A stretch of 64,000 nucleotides of DNA. It comes from Oscillospiraceae bacterium. GTDB taxonomy: Bacteria; Bacillota; Clostridia; Oscillospirales; Ruminococcaceae. The stretch covers positions 62,001 through 126,000 of the forward strand of contig SVNC01000002.1 of assembly GCA_015067025.1 (NCBI GenBank), read 5' to 3'. The notes below the pieces were generated by a model, which was given only the letters and a program-made list of their open reading frames with translations, searched no databases and was not told the DNA's origin. Shown piece by piece: positions 52,818 to 62,306 of this stretch. Made by a program: the position numbers and the translations under genes. Within the stretch, counting starts at the first letter, position 1; every line of letters starts with the position of its first letter.

Positions 52818-53439
52818 ATTATATCAGTTTGATGGTATAATCAGAAATGAATTCGGTACTTTCTGCGGAATAGACGAAGCGGGAAGAGGACCGCTCGCAG
52901 GTGATGTATATGCCGCTGCAGTTATTTTACCTGATGGCGTTGTAATCGAAGGACTCGATGACAGCAAAAAGCTTACAGAAAAGAAAAGAGAAGTGCTTTA
53001 TGATGAAATAATCGAGAAAGCCGAAAGTTACTGTATTGCTACAGCATCCGTTAAGGAAATAGACGAGATTAATATTCTTGCTGCGACTATGCTTGCTATG
53101 AAGAGAGCTTTTGAAGGACTTTCTTTAAAGCCAAACATTGCTTTGGTTGATGGAAATAAAGCTCCTGAACTTTCTGTAAACGCTGAAACAGTTGTTAAGG
53201 GTGATGCAACAAGTGCATCAATTGCTGCAGCCTCTGTTCTTGCAAAGGTTGCAAGGGACAGATATATGAAGGATATAGCGTTAAAATATCCTCAATATCA
53301 ATTTGAAAAACACAAAGGATATGGTACAAAGCTTCATTATCAGATGCTTGATGAATACGATGCATCTGATATACATAGAAAGAGCTTTTTAGTAAAATAT
53401 TACGCCGCAAAGGAAAAGAATAAGAATGGCGGCAAATAA
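52786..53439 (+). CDS. rnhB: Ribonuclease HII, TTG start
   Basis: RNase HII nicks DNA at embedded ribonucleotides and RNA-DNA hybrids. The 217-residue protein has the motif [57 protein letters not shown] and [17 protein letters not shown], with the DEDD acidic residues. CAGGAG (52772-52777) fits TTG 52786; the ATG at 52765 precedes the site. It overlaps rbgA by 32 nt and yraN by 14 nt, so it is tightly coupled. Confidence 0.96.
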   Translation: MEKSHSKDLSKLYQFDGIIRNEFGTFCGIDEAGRGPLAGDVYAAAVILPDGVVIEGLDDSKKLTEKKREVLYDEIIEKAESYCIATASVKEIDEINILAATMLAMKRAFEGLSLKPNIALVDGNKAPELSVNAETVVKGDATSASIAAASVLAKVARDRYMKDIALKYPQYQFEKHKGYGTKLHYQMLDEYDASDIHRKSFLVKYYAAKEKNKNGGK

Positions 53440-53824
53440 CGATAAAGCAGGCAAGGGTAAGCTTGGCGAAGATTATACTGCTGATTATCTTATGAAAAAC
53501 GGCTATCAGATCATTGCAAGAAATTATCGCAAACCCTGCGGAGAAATTGATATAATTGCAGTAAAGGATGGTTTTATCGCTTTTGTTGAAGTGAAAACCC
53601 GTAAGTATCGTAGTTTAGTCAGCGGTATTGAGGCAGTCAACTTTAGAAAAAAGGGAAAGATCATAGCTACTGCAGATTATTATTTAGCTGAGAACGGAAT
53701 GGAATATCAGCCAAGATACGATATAGCTGAGGTTACTGTTTCAAACACAGAAAAACCTTATGTTATAGCATTTAATTACTGTGAAGATGCGTTTGATACC
53801 ACTGGATATGAAACGCAATTTTAA
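53426..53824 (+). CDS. yraN: YraN / UPF0102 family nuclease-fold protein
   Basis: This 132-residue protein of UPF0102 has a PD-(D/E)XK-like fold. [47 protein letters not shown] and a [17 protein letters not shown] segment match the family. Members nearly always neighbour rnhB, as here (14-nt overlap). A role in DNA processing is often supposed but not proven. The catalytic-type D-E-V-K set looks intact. Confidence 0.93.
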   Translation: MAANNDKAGKGKLGEDYTADYLMKNGYQIIARNYRKPCGEIDIIAVKDGFIAFVEVKTRKYRSLVSGIEAVNFRKKGKIIATADYYLAENGMEYQPRYDIAEVTVSNTEKPYVIAFNYCEDAFDTTGYETQF

Positions 53825-53843
53825 GAACAAAAGGAAGTTTGTT

Positions 53844-55337
53844 ATGAATTACAAAAGTACTCGTAATGTAAAGGTTAATGTAACAAGTGCAAAGGCAATT
53901 TCTCAGGGTTTATCCTCTGAAGGCGGCTTATTTGTACCTGAAAATCTACCTAAGCTTACTGAAGAAAAGATTAAGGCGATGTGCGATATGTCATATGCTG
54001 AAAGAGCATATGAAGTATTCAAGCTTTTCCTTACAGATTTTACAGATGACGAGATTCGTCATTGCGTAAACAGTGCATATAGCGATAAGAATTTTGCTAC
54101 GGAAAATATAGCAGAAATTTCTCACCTTTTAACAGGTACATATATTCTTGAACTTTGGCATGGTCCTACTTGTGCTTTTAAGGATATGGCACTTCAGATC
54201 CTACCTTATCTTCTTACCTGCTCTGCAAAGAAGACGATAAGCGATAAGAAGATTTCTATCCTTGTTGCTACAAGTGGTGATACGGGTAAGGCTGCTCTTG
54301 AAGGCTTCAAGGATGTTGAAGGTACTTCAATAACAGTATTCTATCCTGAGGATGGCGTAAGTGTAATGCAGAAGCGTCAGATGACAACTCAGGAAGGCAA
54401 TAATGTAAATGTCTGTGCAGTTGTTGGTAACTTTGATGACTGTCAGAATGGTGTAAAGGCAATATTTACTGATGAAAATATGATTGCAGAGCTTGAAAAG
54501 GCAAACACTGTATTTTCAAGTGCAAATTCAATAAACTGGGGTAGACTTGCTCCTCAAATCATTTACTATGTTTCATCTTATGTTCAGCTTTTAAAGGACG
54601 GAGAGCTTAGCTTCGGTGACAAGCTCAATGTAGTAGTTCCTACAGGTAATTTCGGTAATATTCTCGCTGCATTCTATGCAAAGCAGATGGGTATTCCGAT
54701 AGGAAAGCTTATTTGTGCATCAAATGCCAATAATATTCTTACCGATTTTATAAATACAGGTATTTACGACAGAAACAGACCCTTCTATACAACTGTTTCT
54801 CCCTCAATGGATATTCTCATTTCCAGCAATCTTGAAAGACTTCTTTATCATCTTACTGACGAAAATGACACTCTTATCAATGAGTGGTTTGGTGCACTTA
54901 AGTCAGAAGGCAAGTACGAAGTAAATGATAATGTCAAGGCTGCTCTGAAGGATTTCTTCTATGCAGGTTGCTGTGATGATAAGCAGACTAAGGAGACCAT
55001 CAAGAATGTATTTGATGAATACAGCTATCTTATGGACACACATACAGCGGTTGCTTATAAGGTATATGAAGATTACAAGCAGGCTACAGGTGATAATACT
55101 AAGACGCTTATCGCATCTACTGCAAATCCTTATAAGTTCGGCTATGCAGTATATGAATCACTTGGCGGAGAGACCACTGATATCGATGAATTTGAGCTTA
55201 TTGGTAAGCTTGAAGCACTTACAGGTACAACCTGTCCAAAGGCTCTTTCTGATACTAAAGATAAGGAAATCCGCTTTACAAGTTCTGTAGAAGCTAAGGA
55301 TATGTCCAAGGTAGTTATAGACTTTATCAATAAGTAA
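53844..55337 (+). CDS. thrC: Threonine synthase
   Basis: ThrC converts O-phosphohomoserine to threonine with PLP. ATG 53844 follows AAAAGGAAG and gives 497 residues, the longer type of threonine synthase. STRNVKVNVTSAKAISQGLSSEGGLFVPE is the usual N-terminus, the PLP lysine lies in HGPTCAFKDMALQ, and VATSGDTGKAALEGF and VPTGNFGNILAAFYAKQMG bind phosphate. It seems to be in one transcript with the phosphoesterase that follows. No T-box or threonine leader is visible. Confidence 0.97.
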   Translation: MNYKSTRNVKVNVTSAKAISQGLSSEGGLFVPENLPKLTEEKIKAMCDMSYAERAYEVFKLFLTDFTDDEIRHCVNSAYSDKNFATENIAEISHLLTGTYILELWHGPTCAFKDMALQILPYLLTCSAKKTISDKKISILVATSGDTGKAALEGFKDVEGTSITVFYPEDGVSVMQKRQMTTQEGNNVNVCAVVGNFDDCQNGVKAIFTDENMIAELEKANTVFSSANSINWGRLAPQIIYYVSSYVQLLKDGELSFGDKLNVVVPTGNFGNILAAFYAKQMGIPIGKLICASNANNILTDFINTGIYDRNRPFYTTVSPSMDILISSNLERLLYHLTDENDTLINEWFGALKSEGKYEVNDNVKAALKDFFYAGCCDDKQTKETIKNVFDEYSYLMDTHTAVAYKVYEDYKQATGDNTKTLIASTANPYKFGYAVYESLGGETTDIDEFELIGKLEALTGTTCPKALSDTKDKEIRFTSSVEAKDMSKVVIDFINK

Positions 55338-55362
55338 TAAGTAAAAATTAAGGAGTTTTCGA

Positions 55363-56058
55363 TTGAAAGTATTCGCAATGGGTGATCTTCACCTACCTTT
55401 CGGGGTTAATAAGCCTATGGATATTTTCGGTGGCTGGGATAACTACACGACACGCATTGAAGAAAACTGGAACAGTTTTGTTTCAGATGACGATGTGGTT
55501 GTTATACCGGGTGACTTATGCTGGGCAATGAGCCTTGATCAGGCTTTGCCGGATTTCAAATTTGTAAGTCAGATACTTAAAGGTCATAAGGTCATATTAA
55601 AAGGTAATCACGATTATTGGTGGACTACAAATTCGAAAATGAAAAAGTTTTTATTACAAAACAGCTTTGACAATATAACAATTCTTCATAATGATACCTA
55701 TACGGCAGGAAACATAGCTATATGCGGTACTCGTGGATGGATAAACGATGATGGACAGGCTCAGGATGCTAAACTTCTTGCAAGGGAAGCATCAAGACTT
55801 GAAGCGTCTATAAAAAAAGCGGAAGAAACTGGACTTGAACCGGTGGTGTTTATTCATTATCCACCTATCTATGGAGGAGAAAAGAATTATTATATTCTTG
55901 AAGTGTTAAGATCCCACAACATAAAACGATGCTATTACGGTCATGTTCACGGTAGCTGGTGTTTCCCGAAAGCTTTTCAGGGCGAAAGTGACGGAACGTT
56001 ATTCAGAATGGTATCAGCAGATTATGTCAAATTTACACCTGTACTTGTGCAGGAATAA
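55363..56058 (+). CDS. Calcineurin-like metallophosphoesterase, TTG start
   Basis: This 231-residue metallophosphoesterase has MKVFAMGDLHLPF (Asp, His), VVIPGDLCWAM (Asp), LKGNHDYWW (Asn, His), VVFIHYPPIYGG and CYYGHVHGSW metal motifs, all intact. It starts at TTG 55363, 7 nt after AAGGAG. It belongs to the small cytosolic group with unknown substrates (nucleotides or lipids). It lies between thrC and tig without any clear functional tie. Confidence 0.9.
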   Translation: MKVFAMGDLHLPFGVNKPMDIFGGWDNYTTRIEENWNSFVSDDDVVVIPGDLCWAMSLDQALPDFKFVSQILKGHKVILKGNHDYWWTTNSKMKKFLLQNSFDNITILHNDTYTAGNIAICGTRGWINDDGQAQDAKLLAREASRLEASIKKAEETGLEPVVFIHYPPIYGGEKNYYILEVLRSHNIKRCYYGHVHGSWCFPKAFQGESDGTLFRMVSADYVKFTPVLVQE

Positions 56059-56114
56059 AAATATAATAATAACACAGAAGCCAAAGCGACTGTGAAAACG
56101 GAGGAACATTTAAA

Positions 56115-57407
56115 ATGGAAATCATTTCAAACAACAAGACAGCTACTAATACAGTAGAAGTTGAATTCAAGGCAACAGCCGAAGAATTTGAAGCAGCGGT
56201 TCAGGCGGCATACTTAAAGCAGAAGAAGAATATTTCTATCCCCGGCTTCAGAAAGGGTAAGGCACCCCGTAAGATGATTGAAACTCAGTACGGCGAAGGC
56301 GTTTTCTACGAAGATGCTGTAAACGGTATGTACCAGAAGGCAGTTTCTGAAGTTATCGATGAATTAAAGCTCGATGTTGTTGATATGCCCAACATCGAGG
56401 TAACAGAAGTAAGCAAGGAAAACGGTGTAAGCTTTAAGGCTACTTTTACAGTAAAGCCTGAAGTTGAAATTTCTGACTACAAGGGATTAAAGGCAACAAA
56501 GACTGTCAAGACTGTATCTGATGAAGAAGTAGATGCAGAAGTTCAGCGCATTCGTGAAAGAACAGCAAGAATTGTTGACGTAACAGACAGAGCACTCCAG
56601 AAGGGTGATACAGCTGTATTTGATTTCGAAGGTTTTGTAGACGGTGAAGCTTTTGAAGGCGGTAAGGCTGAAAAGTTCTCCCTTGAAATTGGCAGCGGTC
56701 ACTTCATTCCCGGTTTTGAAGATGCTATGATTGGTCAAAACATCGGCGAAGATTTTGATGTTAATGTAACATTCCCTGAAGACTACAATGCTGAAAATTT
56801 AGCAGGTAAGCCCGCAGTATTCAAGTGCAAGATTCATGAAATCAAGGGCAAGGAATATGATGAGCTTGATGATGAATTTGCTAAGGATGTAAGTGAATTT
56901 GATACACTCGACGAATTAAAGGCTGATATCAAGGCTAAGCTTCAGGCAAGAGCTGATGACGAAGCAAAATCAAAGCTGGATGCTGATCTTACAGATATGG
57001 TTATCGAAAAGATGCAGGCTGAAGTTCCTGAGGCTATGATCAACAACCGTGTTGATGATCTCGTTCGTGATTGGGAATACAGAAACAGAAATATGGGCAT
57101 TACAGTTCAGGATTATCTCAAGTATGCAAACATCACAATCGAACAGTTCAAAGAAAACTTCAAGGAACCCGCTGAAAAGCAGGTTAAGTTAAGACTTGCT
57201 CTTGAAAAGATTGCTGAGCTCGAAAAAATCGAAGTTACAGATGAAGAAGTTGAGAACGAATACAAGGAAATGGCTGAAAACTACAAGATGGAGCTTGATA
57301 AGGTTAAGACTATCGTTGCAGCTGAAGCTCTTGCTGAAGACCTTAAGGTTGAAAAGGCGTTTGATATCGTTCGTGAAAGTGCTGAAGTAACAGAAGCTAC
57401 AGAATAA
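56115..57407 (+). CDS. tig: Trigger factor
   Basis: Trigger factor is the ribosome-bound chaperone and peptidyl-prolyl isomerase. The 430-residue protein has the ribosome-binding tail with the GFRKGKAPRKMIE signature, a central FKBP domain (RALQKGDTAVFDFEGFVDGEAFEGGKAEKFSLEIGSG as its start), and the C-terminal chaperone domain (VPEAMINNRVDDLVRDWEYR). GGAGGAAC precedes the ATG. tig-clpP-clpX is the conserved order. A hairpin follows tig, so clpP may also have separate control. Confidence 0.97.
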   Translation: MEIISNNKTATNTVEVEFKATAEEFEAAVQAAYLKQKKNISIPGFRKGKAPRKMIETQYGEGVFYEDAVNGMYQKAVSEVIDELKLDVVDMPNIEVTEVSKENGVSFKATFTVKPEVEISDYKGLKATKTVKTVSDEEVDAEVQRIRERTARIVDVTDRALQKGDTAVFDFEGFVDGEAFEGGKAEKFSLEIGSGHFIPGFEDAMIGQNIGEDFDVNVTFPEDYNAENLAGKPAVFKCKIHEIKGKEYDELDDEFAKDVSEFDTLDELKADIKAKLQARADDEAKSKLDADLTDMVIEKMQAEVPEAMINNRVDDLVRDWEYRNRNMGITVQDYLKYANITIEQFKENFKEPAEKQVKLRLALEKIAELEKIEVTDEEVENEYKEMAENYKMELDKVKTIVAAEALAEDLKVEKAFDIVRESAEVTEATE

Positions 57408-57420
57408 TTAAAAAATAACG

Positions 57421-57455
57421 AGAGCTTTCCTTCTATAATAATGGAAAGCTCTTGG
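57421..57455 (+). terminator. Hairpin after tig
   Basis: AGAGCTTTCC / GGAAAGCTCT (57421-57430 with 57443-57452) forms a 10-bp stem with a loose 12-nt loop, followed by TGGTTGATTTT. The T-run is weak, so read-through to clpP is likely. Confidence 0.65.
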
Positions 57456-57547
57456 TTGATTTTAAGACAGTTGCGAAATTCAAAGATTTTCACGATTTTT
57501 TGTCGTTGAATTGGTTTAAAGCGTATTTACAGAAAGGAAGATGCATT

Positions 57548-58135
57548 ATGAGCTTAGTACCAACCGTCATTGAACAGACAGGCAGAGGAGAAAGAGCCTA
57601 CGATATTTTCTCTCGTTTATTAAACGATAGAATCATTATGCTTAACGAGGAAATAAACAATGTAACAGCAGGTCTTGTTGTAGCACAGCTTTTGTTTTTA
57701 GAGAGTCAGGATCCTGATAAGGATATTTCTCTTTATATAAATAGTCCGGGTGGTTCTATCACAGCAGGTATGGCTATTTACGATACTATGAATTACATCA
57801 AGTGCGATGTTTCTACTATCTGTATTGGTATGGCTGCATCAATGGGTGCTTTCTTGCTTTCAAGCGGTGCAAAGGGAAAACGATTCTGTCTGCCCAATTC
57901 ACAGGTTATGATTCACCAGCCTTTGATCGGTGGTGGTCTCAGTGGGCAACAGACCGATATCACAATTCATGCAAGAAATCTCGAACTTACAAGAAAAAGA
58001 CTTGAGGAGATTATGGCAGAAAACTGCGGAAAGACTTATGAAGAGCTTCACAGAGATTGCGAAAGAGATAATTATCTTTCTGCAAACGAAGCCTGCGAAT
58101 ACGGTCTTGTTGACAAGGTTATAGTAAAGAGATAA
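57548..58135 (+). CDS. clpP: ATP-dependent Clp protease proteolytic subunit
   Basis: ClpP forms the 14-mer serine protease chamber. ATG 57548 (GAAGGAAG before) gives 195 residues: [28 protein letters not shown], catalytic Ser98 in [12 protein letters not shown], His123 in SQVMIHQPL, Asp near residue 172 ([10 protein letters not shown]), and [17 protein letters not shown]. It precedes clpX by 25 nt, as usual. Confidence 0.98.
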   Translation: MSLVPTVIEQTGRGERAYDIFSRLLNDRIIMLNEEINNVTAGLVVAQLLFLESQDPDKDISLYINSPGGSITAGMAIYDTMNYIKCDVSTICIGMAASMGAFLLSSGAKGKRFCLPNSQVMIHQPLIGGGLSGQQTDITIHARNLELTRKRLEEIMAENCGKTYEELHRDCERDNYLSANEACEYGLVDKVIVKR

Positions 58136-58160
58136 CATTCTTGAAAGGACAACAACGTAA

Positions 58161-59414
58161 ATGAGAAGATGTAGCTTTTGTAACAAGACAGAGGATCAGG
58201 TTGATGGACTTATCTGTACACCTGATGCTTGTATTTGTGATGAATGTATAAAAGCAACTTATGAAATGCTTACCGAACGCGATAAAACCTTAAGAAAAGG
58301 TAGAAAGCAAGGTAAAAAAAATGACGATATCAAGCTTAAAAAGCCTGCTGAATTAAAAGCAGTTCTTGATAAATATGTGGTAGGGCAGGAGAGAGCAAAG
58401 AAAACTATCTGCGTTTCTGTTTATAATCATTATAAGAGGAACTTTTTAGGTGATGATTCAGCTGACGAAATAGAGCTTCAGAAAAGTAATGTGTTATTGC
58501 TTGGTCCTACAGGTGTTGGTAAGACAATGATTGCTCAGACTCTTGCAAAAATTCTTGATGTACCTTTTGCTATAGCAGATGCTACAACGCTTACACAGGC
58601 AGGATATGTAGGCGAGGACGTTGAAAACGTTCTTCTCAGACTTATTCAGGCAGCGGATTACGATATTGAAGCTGCAGAGCATGGTATAATCTATATTGAT
58701 GAAATTGATAAGATCACAAGAAAATCTGAAAACACATCTATCACACGAGATGTAAGCGGTGAGGGTGTACAGCAGGCACTTCTTAAAATTATCGAAGGTA
58801 CAGTATCAAACGTTCCCCCTCAGGGCGGCAGAAAGCACCCAAATCAGGAATTTATTCAGATCAATACAAAGAATATTCTCTTTATTTGCGGCGGTGCTTT
58901 TGATGGTATTGATAAGACGATTCTTTCTCGTACAAATTCATCTGCATTGGGCTTTGGAGCAGATGTAAAAGGCAAGAAGGATAAGAGTCTTAACGAAGCA
59001 CTTAAGAAAATAGAGCCTGAGGATCTTGTAAAATACGGAATTATCCCTGAACTTGTGGGTAGACTCCCCGTTATCACAGTTCTTGATGATCTTGACGAAG
59101 ATGCTCTTGTAAAGATTCTTGTAGAACCTAAGAATGCTATAATCAAGCAGTATAAATATCTGTTCAGTCTTGATGAAATTGAGCTGGAAGTAACAGATGA
59201 AGCTCTTAAGGAAATAGCAAAGAAGACTGTTGAAAGAAAAACAGGTGCAAGAGGTCTCAGAACTGTAGTTGAAGAAGTTTTATCTGAAGTTATGTTTGAA
59301 GCTCCTGCAGATGAAACTATAACAAAAGTTATTGTTAATGCTAAATGTATAACTAAAGGCGAAAAACCTGAAATCATACGAGAAGAAGGCAAAAATAAAA
59401 AGAAAAACGGTTAA
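58161..59414 (+). CDS. clpX: ATP-dependent Clp protease ATP-binding subunit ClpX
   Basis: ClpX unfolds substrates and feeds them to ClpP. The 417-residue protein has the N-terminal C4 zinc-binding domain (Cys4, Cys7, Cys26, Cys29), Walker A GPTGVGKT near residue 115, [19 protein letters not shown], Walker [11 protein letters not shown], a pore loop GYVG, and the ClpX-specific [13 protein letters not shown] and sensor-2 KTGARGLR. The C-terminus ends with basic KNKKKNG. It is followed by a 269-bp gap with the rpsO promoter and leader. Confidence 0.98.
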   Translation: MRRCSFCNKTEDQVDGLICTPDACICDECIKATYEMLTERDKTLRKGRKQGKKNDDIKLKKPAELKAVLDKYVVGQERAKKTICVSVYNHYKRNFLGDDSADEIELQKSNVLLLGPTGVGKTMIAQTLAKILDVPFAIADATTLTQAGYVGEDVENVLLRLIQAADYDIEAAEHGIIYIDEIDKITRKSENTSITRDVSGEGVQQALLKIIEGTVSNVPPQGGRKHPNQEFIQINTKNILFICGGAFDGIDKTILSRTNSSALGFGADVKGKKDKSLNEALKKIEPEDLVKYGIIPELVGRLPVITVLDDLDEDALVKILVEPKNAIIKQYKYLFSLDEIELEVTDEALKEIAKKTVERKTGARGLRTVVEEVLSEVMFEAPADETITKVIVNAKCITKGEKPEIIREEGKNKKKNG

Positions 59415-59528
59415 TTTATATTGTTCATCAAACGGAATTAAGCGAACAAATGTCGATTTACGTATAGTATATGTGTTTAATTGTAATGTGATTATTTGCT
59501 TAAAATTTAACAAATTTTAAAAAAACAC

Positions 59529-59557
59529 TTTACAAATCGTAAATGATATGATATAAT
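59529..59557 (+). promoter_or_regulatory. Promoter of rpsO-pnp
   Basis: TTTACA (59529-59534), a 17-bp spacer and TATAAT (59552-59557). The transcript has a leader of about 120 nt with a GTGC/GCAC hairpin (59567-59579) and further small stems. It may be a site where S15 binds its own mRNA. Confidence 0.75.
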
Positions 59558-59683
59558 GCTAATGTTGTGCTTTATGCACATCAAATAACAATGCAGAATC
59601 TTGGCGTTGAGGCTGATGCTCTTAATGAGAAACACCGTTACCCTTCGCTATGACTACTGCAAATAATTTTAAGAGGTGTAACT

Positions 59684-59950
59684 ATGCTTTTAAAGGAAGA
59701 AAAGACAGCGGTTATCGAAGCTAACCGTACACACGAAAACGACACAGGTTCTCCTGAGGTTCAGATTGCTATTCTCACAAAGAGAATCAACGATTTAACA
59801 GAACATCTCAAGACACACAAGAAGGACCATCACTCACGTAGAGGCCTTTTAAAGATGGTTGGTCACAGACGCAATCTGTTAAACTACCTTATGAAGAAGG
59901 ACATTGAACGTTACCGTGCAGTTATTGCAAAGCTCGGTATTCGTAAGTAA
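59684..59950 (+). CDS. rpsO: 30S ribosomal protein S15
   Basis: S15 is an early 16S-binding protein. The 88-residue sequence has the signature [35 protein letters not shown] and ends in the basic [24 protein letters not shown] precedes the ATG. As in E. coli and Bacillus, pnp follows; a hairpin terminator lies between. Confidence 0.98.
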   Translation: MLLKEEKTAVIEANRTHENDTGSPEVQIAILTKRINDLTEHLKTHKKDHHSRRGLLKMVGHRRNLLNYLMKKDIERYRAVIAKLGIRK

Positions 59951-59959
59951 GAGTTTAAG

Positions 59960-59993
59960 AAGGGTAGAGCAAGGTTTTTGTTCTGCCCTTTAA
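59960..59993 (+). terminator. Terminator or attenuator between rpsO and pnp
   Basis: AAGGGTAGAGCAA pairs with TTGTTCTGCCCTT (59960-59972 with 59978-59990, two G-U), followed by TAACCCTTATTT. The T-run is weak, so part of transcription may run on to pnp. Confidence 0.7.
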
Positions 59994-60037
59994 CCCTTAT
60001 TTAAAGAACTCAATTTAACCACTTTGAGGAGCAGGAT

Positions 60038-60091
60038 TTTTAGCATTAAGCTGAGTGATGTATAAGTACATTTCTGAGCTTATTGCTAAAA
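60038..60091 (+). promoter_or_regulatory. Long hairpin in the pnp leader
   Basis: TTTTAGCATTAAGCT (60038-60052) pairs with AGCTTATTGCTAAAA (60077-60091) with one mismatch, and an inner ATGTA/TACAT stem closes the loop. A stem-loop of this kind in E. coli pnp mRNA is cut by RNase III and then opened to PNPase self-control, so a similar role is possible. Confidence 0.6.
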
Positions 60092-60131
60092 CTGTTTCTC
60101 TTAAAATAATAAAAACAAGGAGGAACAGAAA

Positions 60132-62249
60132 ATGTTCGAGAATTACAAAACATTCAAGACTACCTTTGCCGGCAGAGAGCTTATGGTTGAAACGGGCAAG
60201 GTATGCGGTCTTGCAAATGGTTCTTGCTGGGTTCATTACGGTGAAACAGTAGTAATGGTAAACGTTACAGCAAGCCCTAAGCCCCGTGATGGCGTAGACT
60301 TCTTCCCCTTAGCGGTTGATTACGAAGAAAAGCTCTATGCGGTAGGCAAGATTCCCGGTGGCTATTTAAAGAGAGAGGGAAGACCCAGCGAAAAGGCTAT
60401 CCTCACATCCCGTGTAGTTGACAGACCAATGCGTCCTTTATTCCCTAAGGATATGAGAAATGATGTTGCAATCACAATGACTGTACTTGCTGTTGACCCT
60501 GATACACAGCCTGAAATCATTTCTATGATAGGTGCTTCTATTGCAGTTTCTATTTCTGATATTCCCTGGAACGGTCCTATCGGCGGCATCTCTGTAGGTC
60601 TCGTTGATGGCGAAATTGTTCTTATGCCTGACGCTGAGCAGAGAGCAAAATCTGATTTACAGCTTACAGTTGCCTCCAGCGAAAAGAAGGTCGTAATGAT
60701 CGAAGCAGGTGCTAACGAAGTTGACGACGAAACAATGATCAAGGCTATTGCAGCAGGTCATGAAGAAATCAATAAGTCTATCATTCCTTTCATCAATCAG
60801 ATCGTTGCTGAAATTGGCAAGCCCAAGTTCTCATTCCCTTCAATGGATGTTGACCACGATTTATTTGAAGCTATTCAGAATAAGTACACAGATAAGGTTA
60901 AGTACGCTCTTGACACAGATGATAAGAATATCCGCGAAGAACGCTTACAGCCTATCAAGGATGAAATTCACGCTGAATTTGATGAACAGTATCCCGAACA
61001 GATCACAATGATCGATGAATGCATTTATAAGCTTCAGAAGTTTATTGTTAGACGTTGGTTACTTGATGAACAGAAGCGTGTTGACGGTAGAAGAATGGAT
61101 GAAATCCGTCCTCTCGCTGCTGAAGTTGGACTTTTACCCAGAGTTCATGGCTCAGGGCTCTTTACAAGAGGACAGACACAGGTTATGACTATCGCTACAC
61201 TCGGTCCTGTTAGTGACTCCCAGAAGCTTGAGGGTCTTGATGAGGAAGATACAAAGCGTTATATGCATCACTACAATTTCCCTGCATACTCTGTAGGTGA
61301 AACAAAGGCAAGCAGAGGCCCCGGCAGAAGAGAAATCGGTCACGGTGCACTTGCTGAACGTGCTCTTGTTCCTGTAATCCCTTCCGTTGAAGAATTCCCT
61401 TATGCTATCAGACTTGTTTCTGAAGTGCTTTCTTCTAATGGTTCTACCTCTCAGGGCTCTATCTGTGGTTCTACACTTGCTCTTATGGATGCAGGCGTAC
61501 CGATTAAGAAGCCTGTTGCAGGTATTTCTTGCGGTCTTATCACAGAAGGTGACAGATGGGATACAATGATTGATATTCAGGGTGTTGAAGACTTCTTTGG
61601 TGATATGGACTTTAAGGTAGCAGGTACACATGATGGTATCACAGCTATCCAGATGGACCTCAAGATTGACGGTCTTACTCCTGAAATTATCCGTCAGGCT
61701 ATCGAAACAACTCACAAGGCAAGAAATTATATTCTTGATGAAATTATGCTTAAGGCTATTGCTGAGCCTCGTCCTACAGTTAATAAGTACGCTCCCAAGA
61801 TGCTCAACTACAAGGTTCCTGTTGATAAGATTCGTGAAGTTATCGGTACAGGCGGCAAGGTTATCCAGAAGCTTTGTGCTGACTTCGAAGTTAAGATCGA
61901 TATCGATGAAGAAGGTAACGTATTTGTTTGTGGTCAGGATCTCGACAAGGCAAACAACTGTATTGCAATGATCAAGGCTATCGTTTCTCCTCCTGAGGTT
62001 GGTGCTATCTACAAGGGTAAGGTAGTTCGTATTATGAACTTCGGTGCTTTCGTAGAAATCGCTCCCGGTAAGGATGGTATGGTACACGTTTCCGAGCTTG
62101 AAAACAGAAGAGTTGAAAAGGTTGAGGACGTTGTATCCATCGGCGATGAAATCATCGTAAAGGTTCTTGAAATTGACAATCAGGGCAAGATCAGACTTTC
62201 AAGAAAGGCTGCACTTGCTGATATCGAAGCAAAGAAAAAGAACGGCTGA
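60132..62249 (+). CDS. pnp: Polyribonucleotide nucleotidyltransferase (PNPase)
   Basis: PNPase degrades RNA from the 3' end with phosphate. The 705-residue protein has two RNase PH domains, the second with FTRGQTQVMTIATLG, MHHYNFPAYSVGETKASRGPGRREIGHGALAERAL, ISCGLITEGD and FGDMDFKVAGTHDGITAIQMDLKI as catalytic region. A KH domain (IREVIGTGGKVIQKL) and a C-terminal S1 domain (GAIYKGKVVRIMNFGAFVEIAPGKDGMVHVSEL) follow. AAGGAGG precedes the ATG. The gene is flanked by its leader hairpin and a terminator. Confidence 0.98.
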   Translation: MFENYKTFKTTFAGRELMVETGKVCGLANGSCWVHYGETVVMVNVTASPKPRDGVDFFPLAVDYEEKLYAVGKIPGGYLKREGRPSEKAILTSRVVDRPMRPLFPKDMRNDVAITMTVLAVDPDTQPEIISMIGASIAVSISDIPWNGPIGGISVGLVDGEIVLMPDAEQRAKSDLQLTVASSEKKVVMIEAGANEVDDETMIKAIAAGHEEINKSIIPFINQIVAEIGKPKFSFPSMDVDHDLFEAIQNKYTDKVKYALDTDDKNIREERLQPIKDEIHAEFDEQYPEQITMIDECIYKLQKFIVRRWLLDEQKRVDGRRMDEIRPLAAEVGLLPRVHGSGLFTRGQTQVMTIATLGPVSDSQKLEGLDEEDTKRYMHHYNFPAYSVGETKASRGPGRREIGHGALAERALVPVIPSVEEFPYAIRLVSEVLSSNGSTSQGSICGSTLALMDAGVPIKKPVAGISCGLITEGDRWDTMIDIQGVEDFFGDMDFKVAGTHDGITAIQMDLKIDGLTPEIIRQAIETTHKARNYILDEIMLKAIAEPRPTVNKYAPKMLNYKVPVDKIREVIGTGGKVIQKLCADFEVKIDIDEEGNVFVCGQDLDKANNCIAMIKAIVSPPEVGAIYKGKVVRIMNFGAFVEIAPGKDGMVHVSELENRRVEKVEDVVSIGDEIIVKVLEIDNQGKIRLSRKAALADIEAKKKNG

Positions 62250-62266
62250 TTAACTGAATAAAAATT

Positions 62267-62303
62267 ACACCCGAAGAAATTGTAGTTTCTTCGGGTGTTT
62301 TTA
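62267..62303 (+). terminator. Terminator after pnp
   Basis: A perfect 13-bp stem ACACCCGAAGAAA / TTTCTTCGGGTGT (62267-62279 with 62286-62298) is followed by TTTTTATC. It ends at the stop of the opposite-strand regulator gene, and its A-rich 5' flank could serve that gene too. Confidence 0.92.
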
Positions 62304-62306
62304 TCT

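Noticed and set aside
57452-57547. N-terminal extension of ClpP
   Set aside because: The extra codons lie in the tig-clpP gap and lack a ribosome site; the conserved ClpP N-terminus starts at ATG 57548.
58856-59392. A 178-codon minus-strand frame inside clpX
   Set aside because: It is opposite a fully conserved ClpX frame and Ser/Arg-rich without homology or ribosome site.
61152-62087. A 311-codon open frame on the minus strand inside pnp
   Set aside because: It lies fully opposite the conserved PNPase frame, has no ribosome site and encodes a Cys/Asn-rich sequence with no recognisable domain; it is a shadow of biased codon use.
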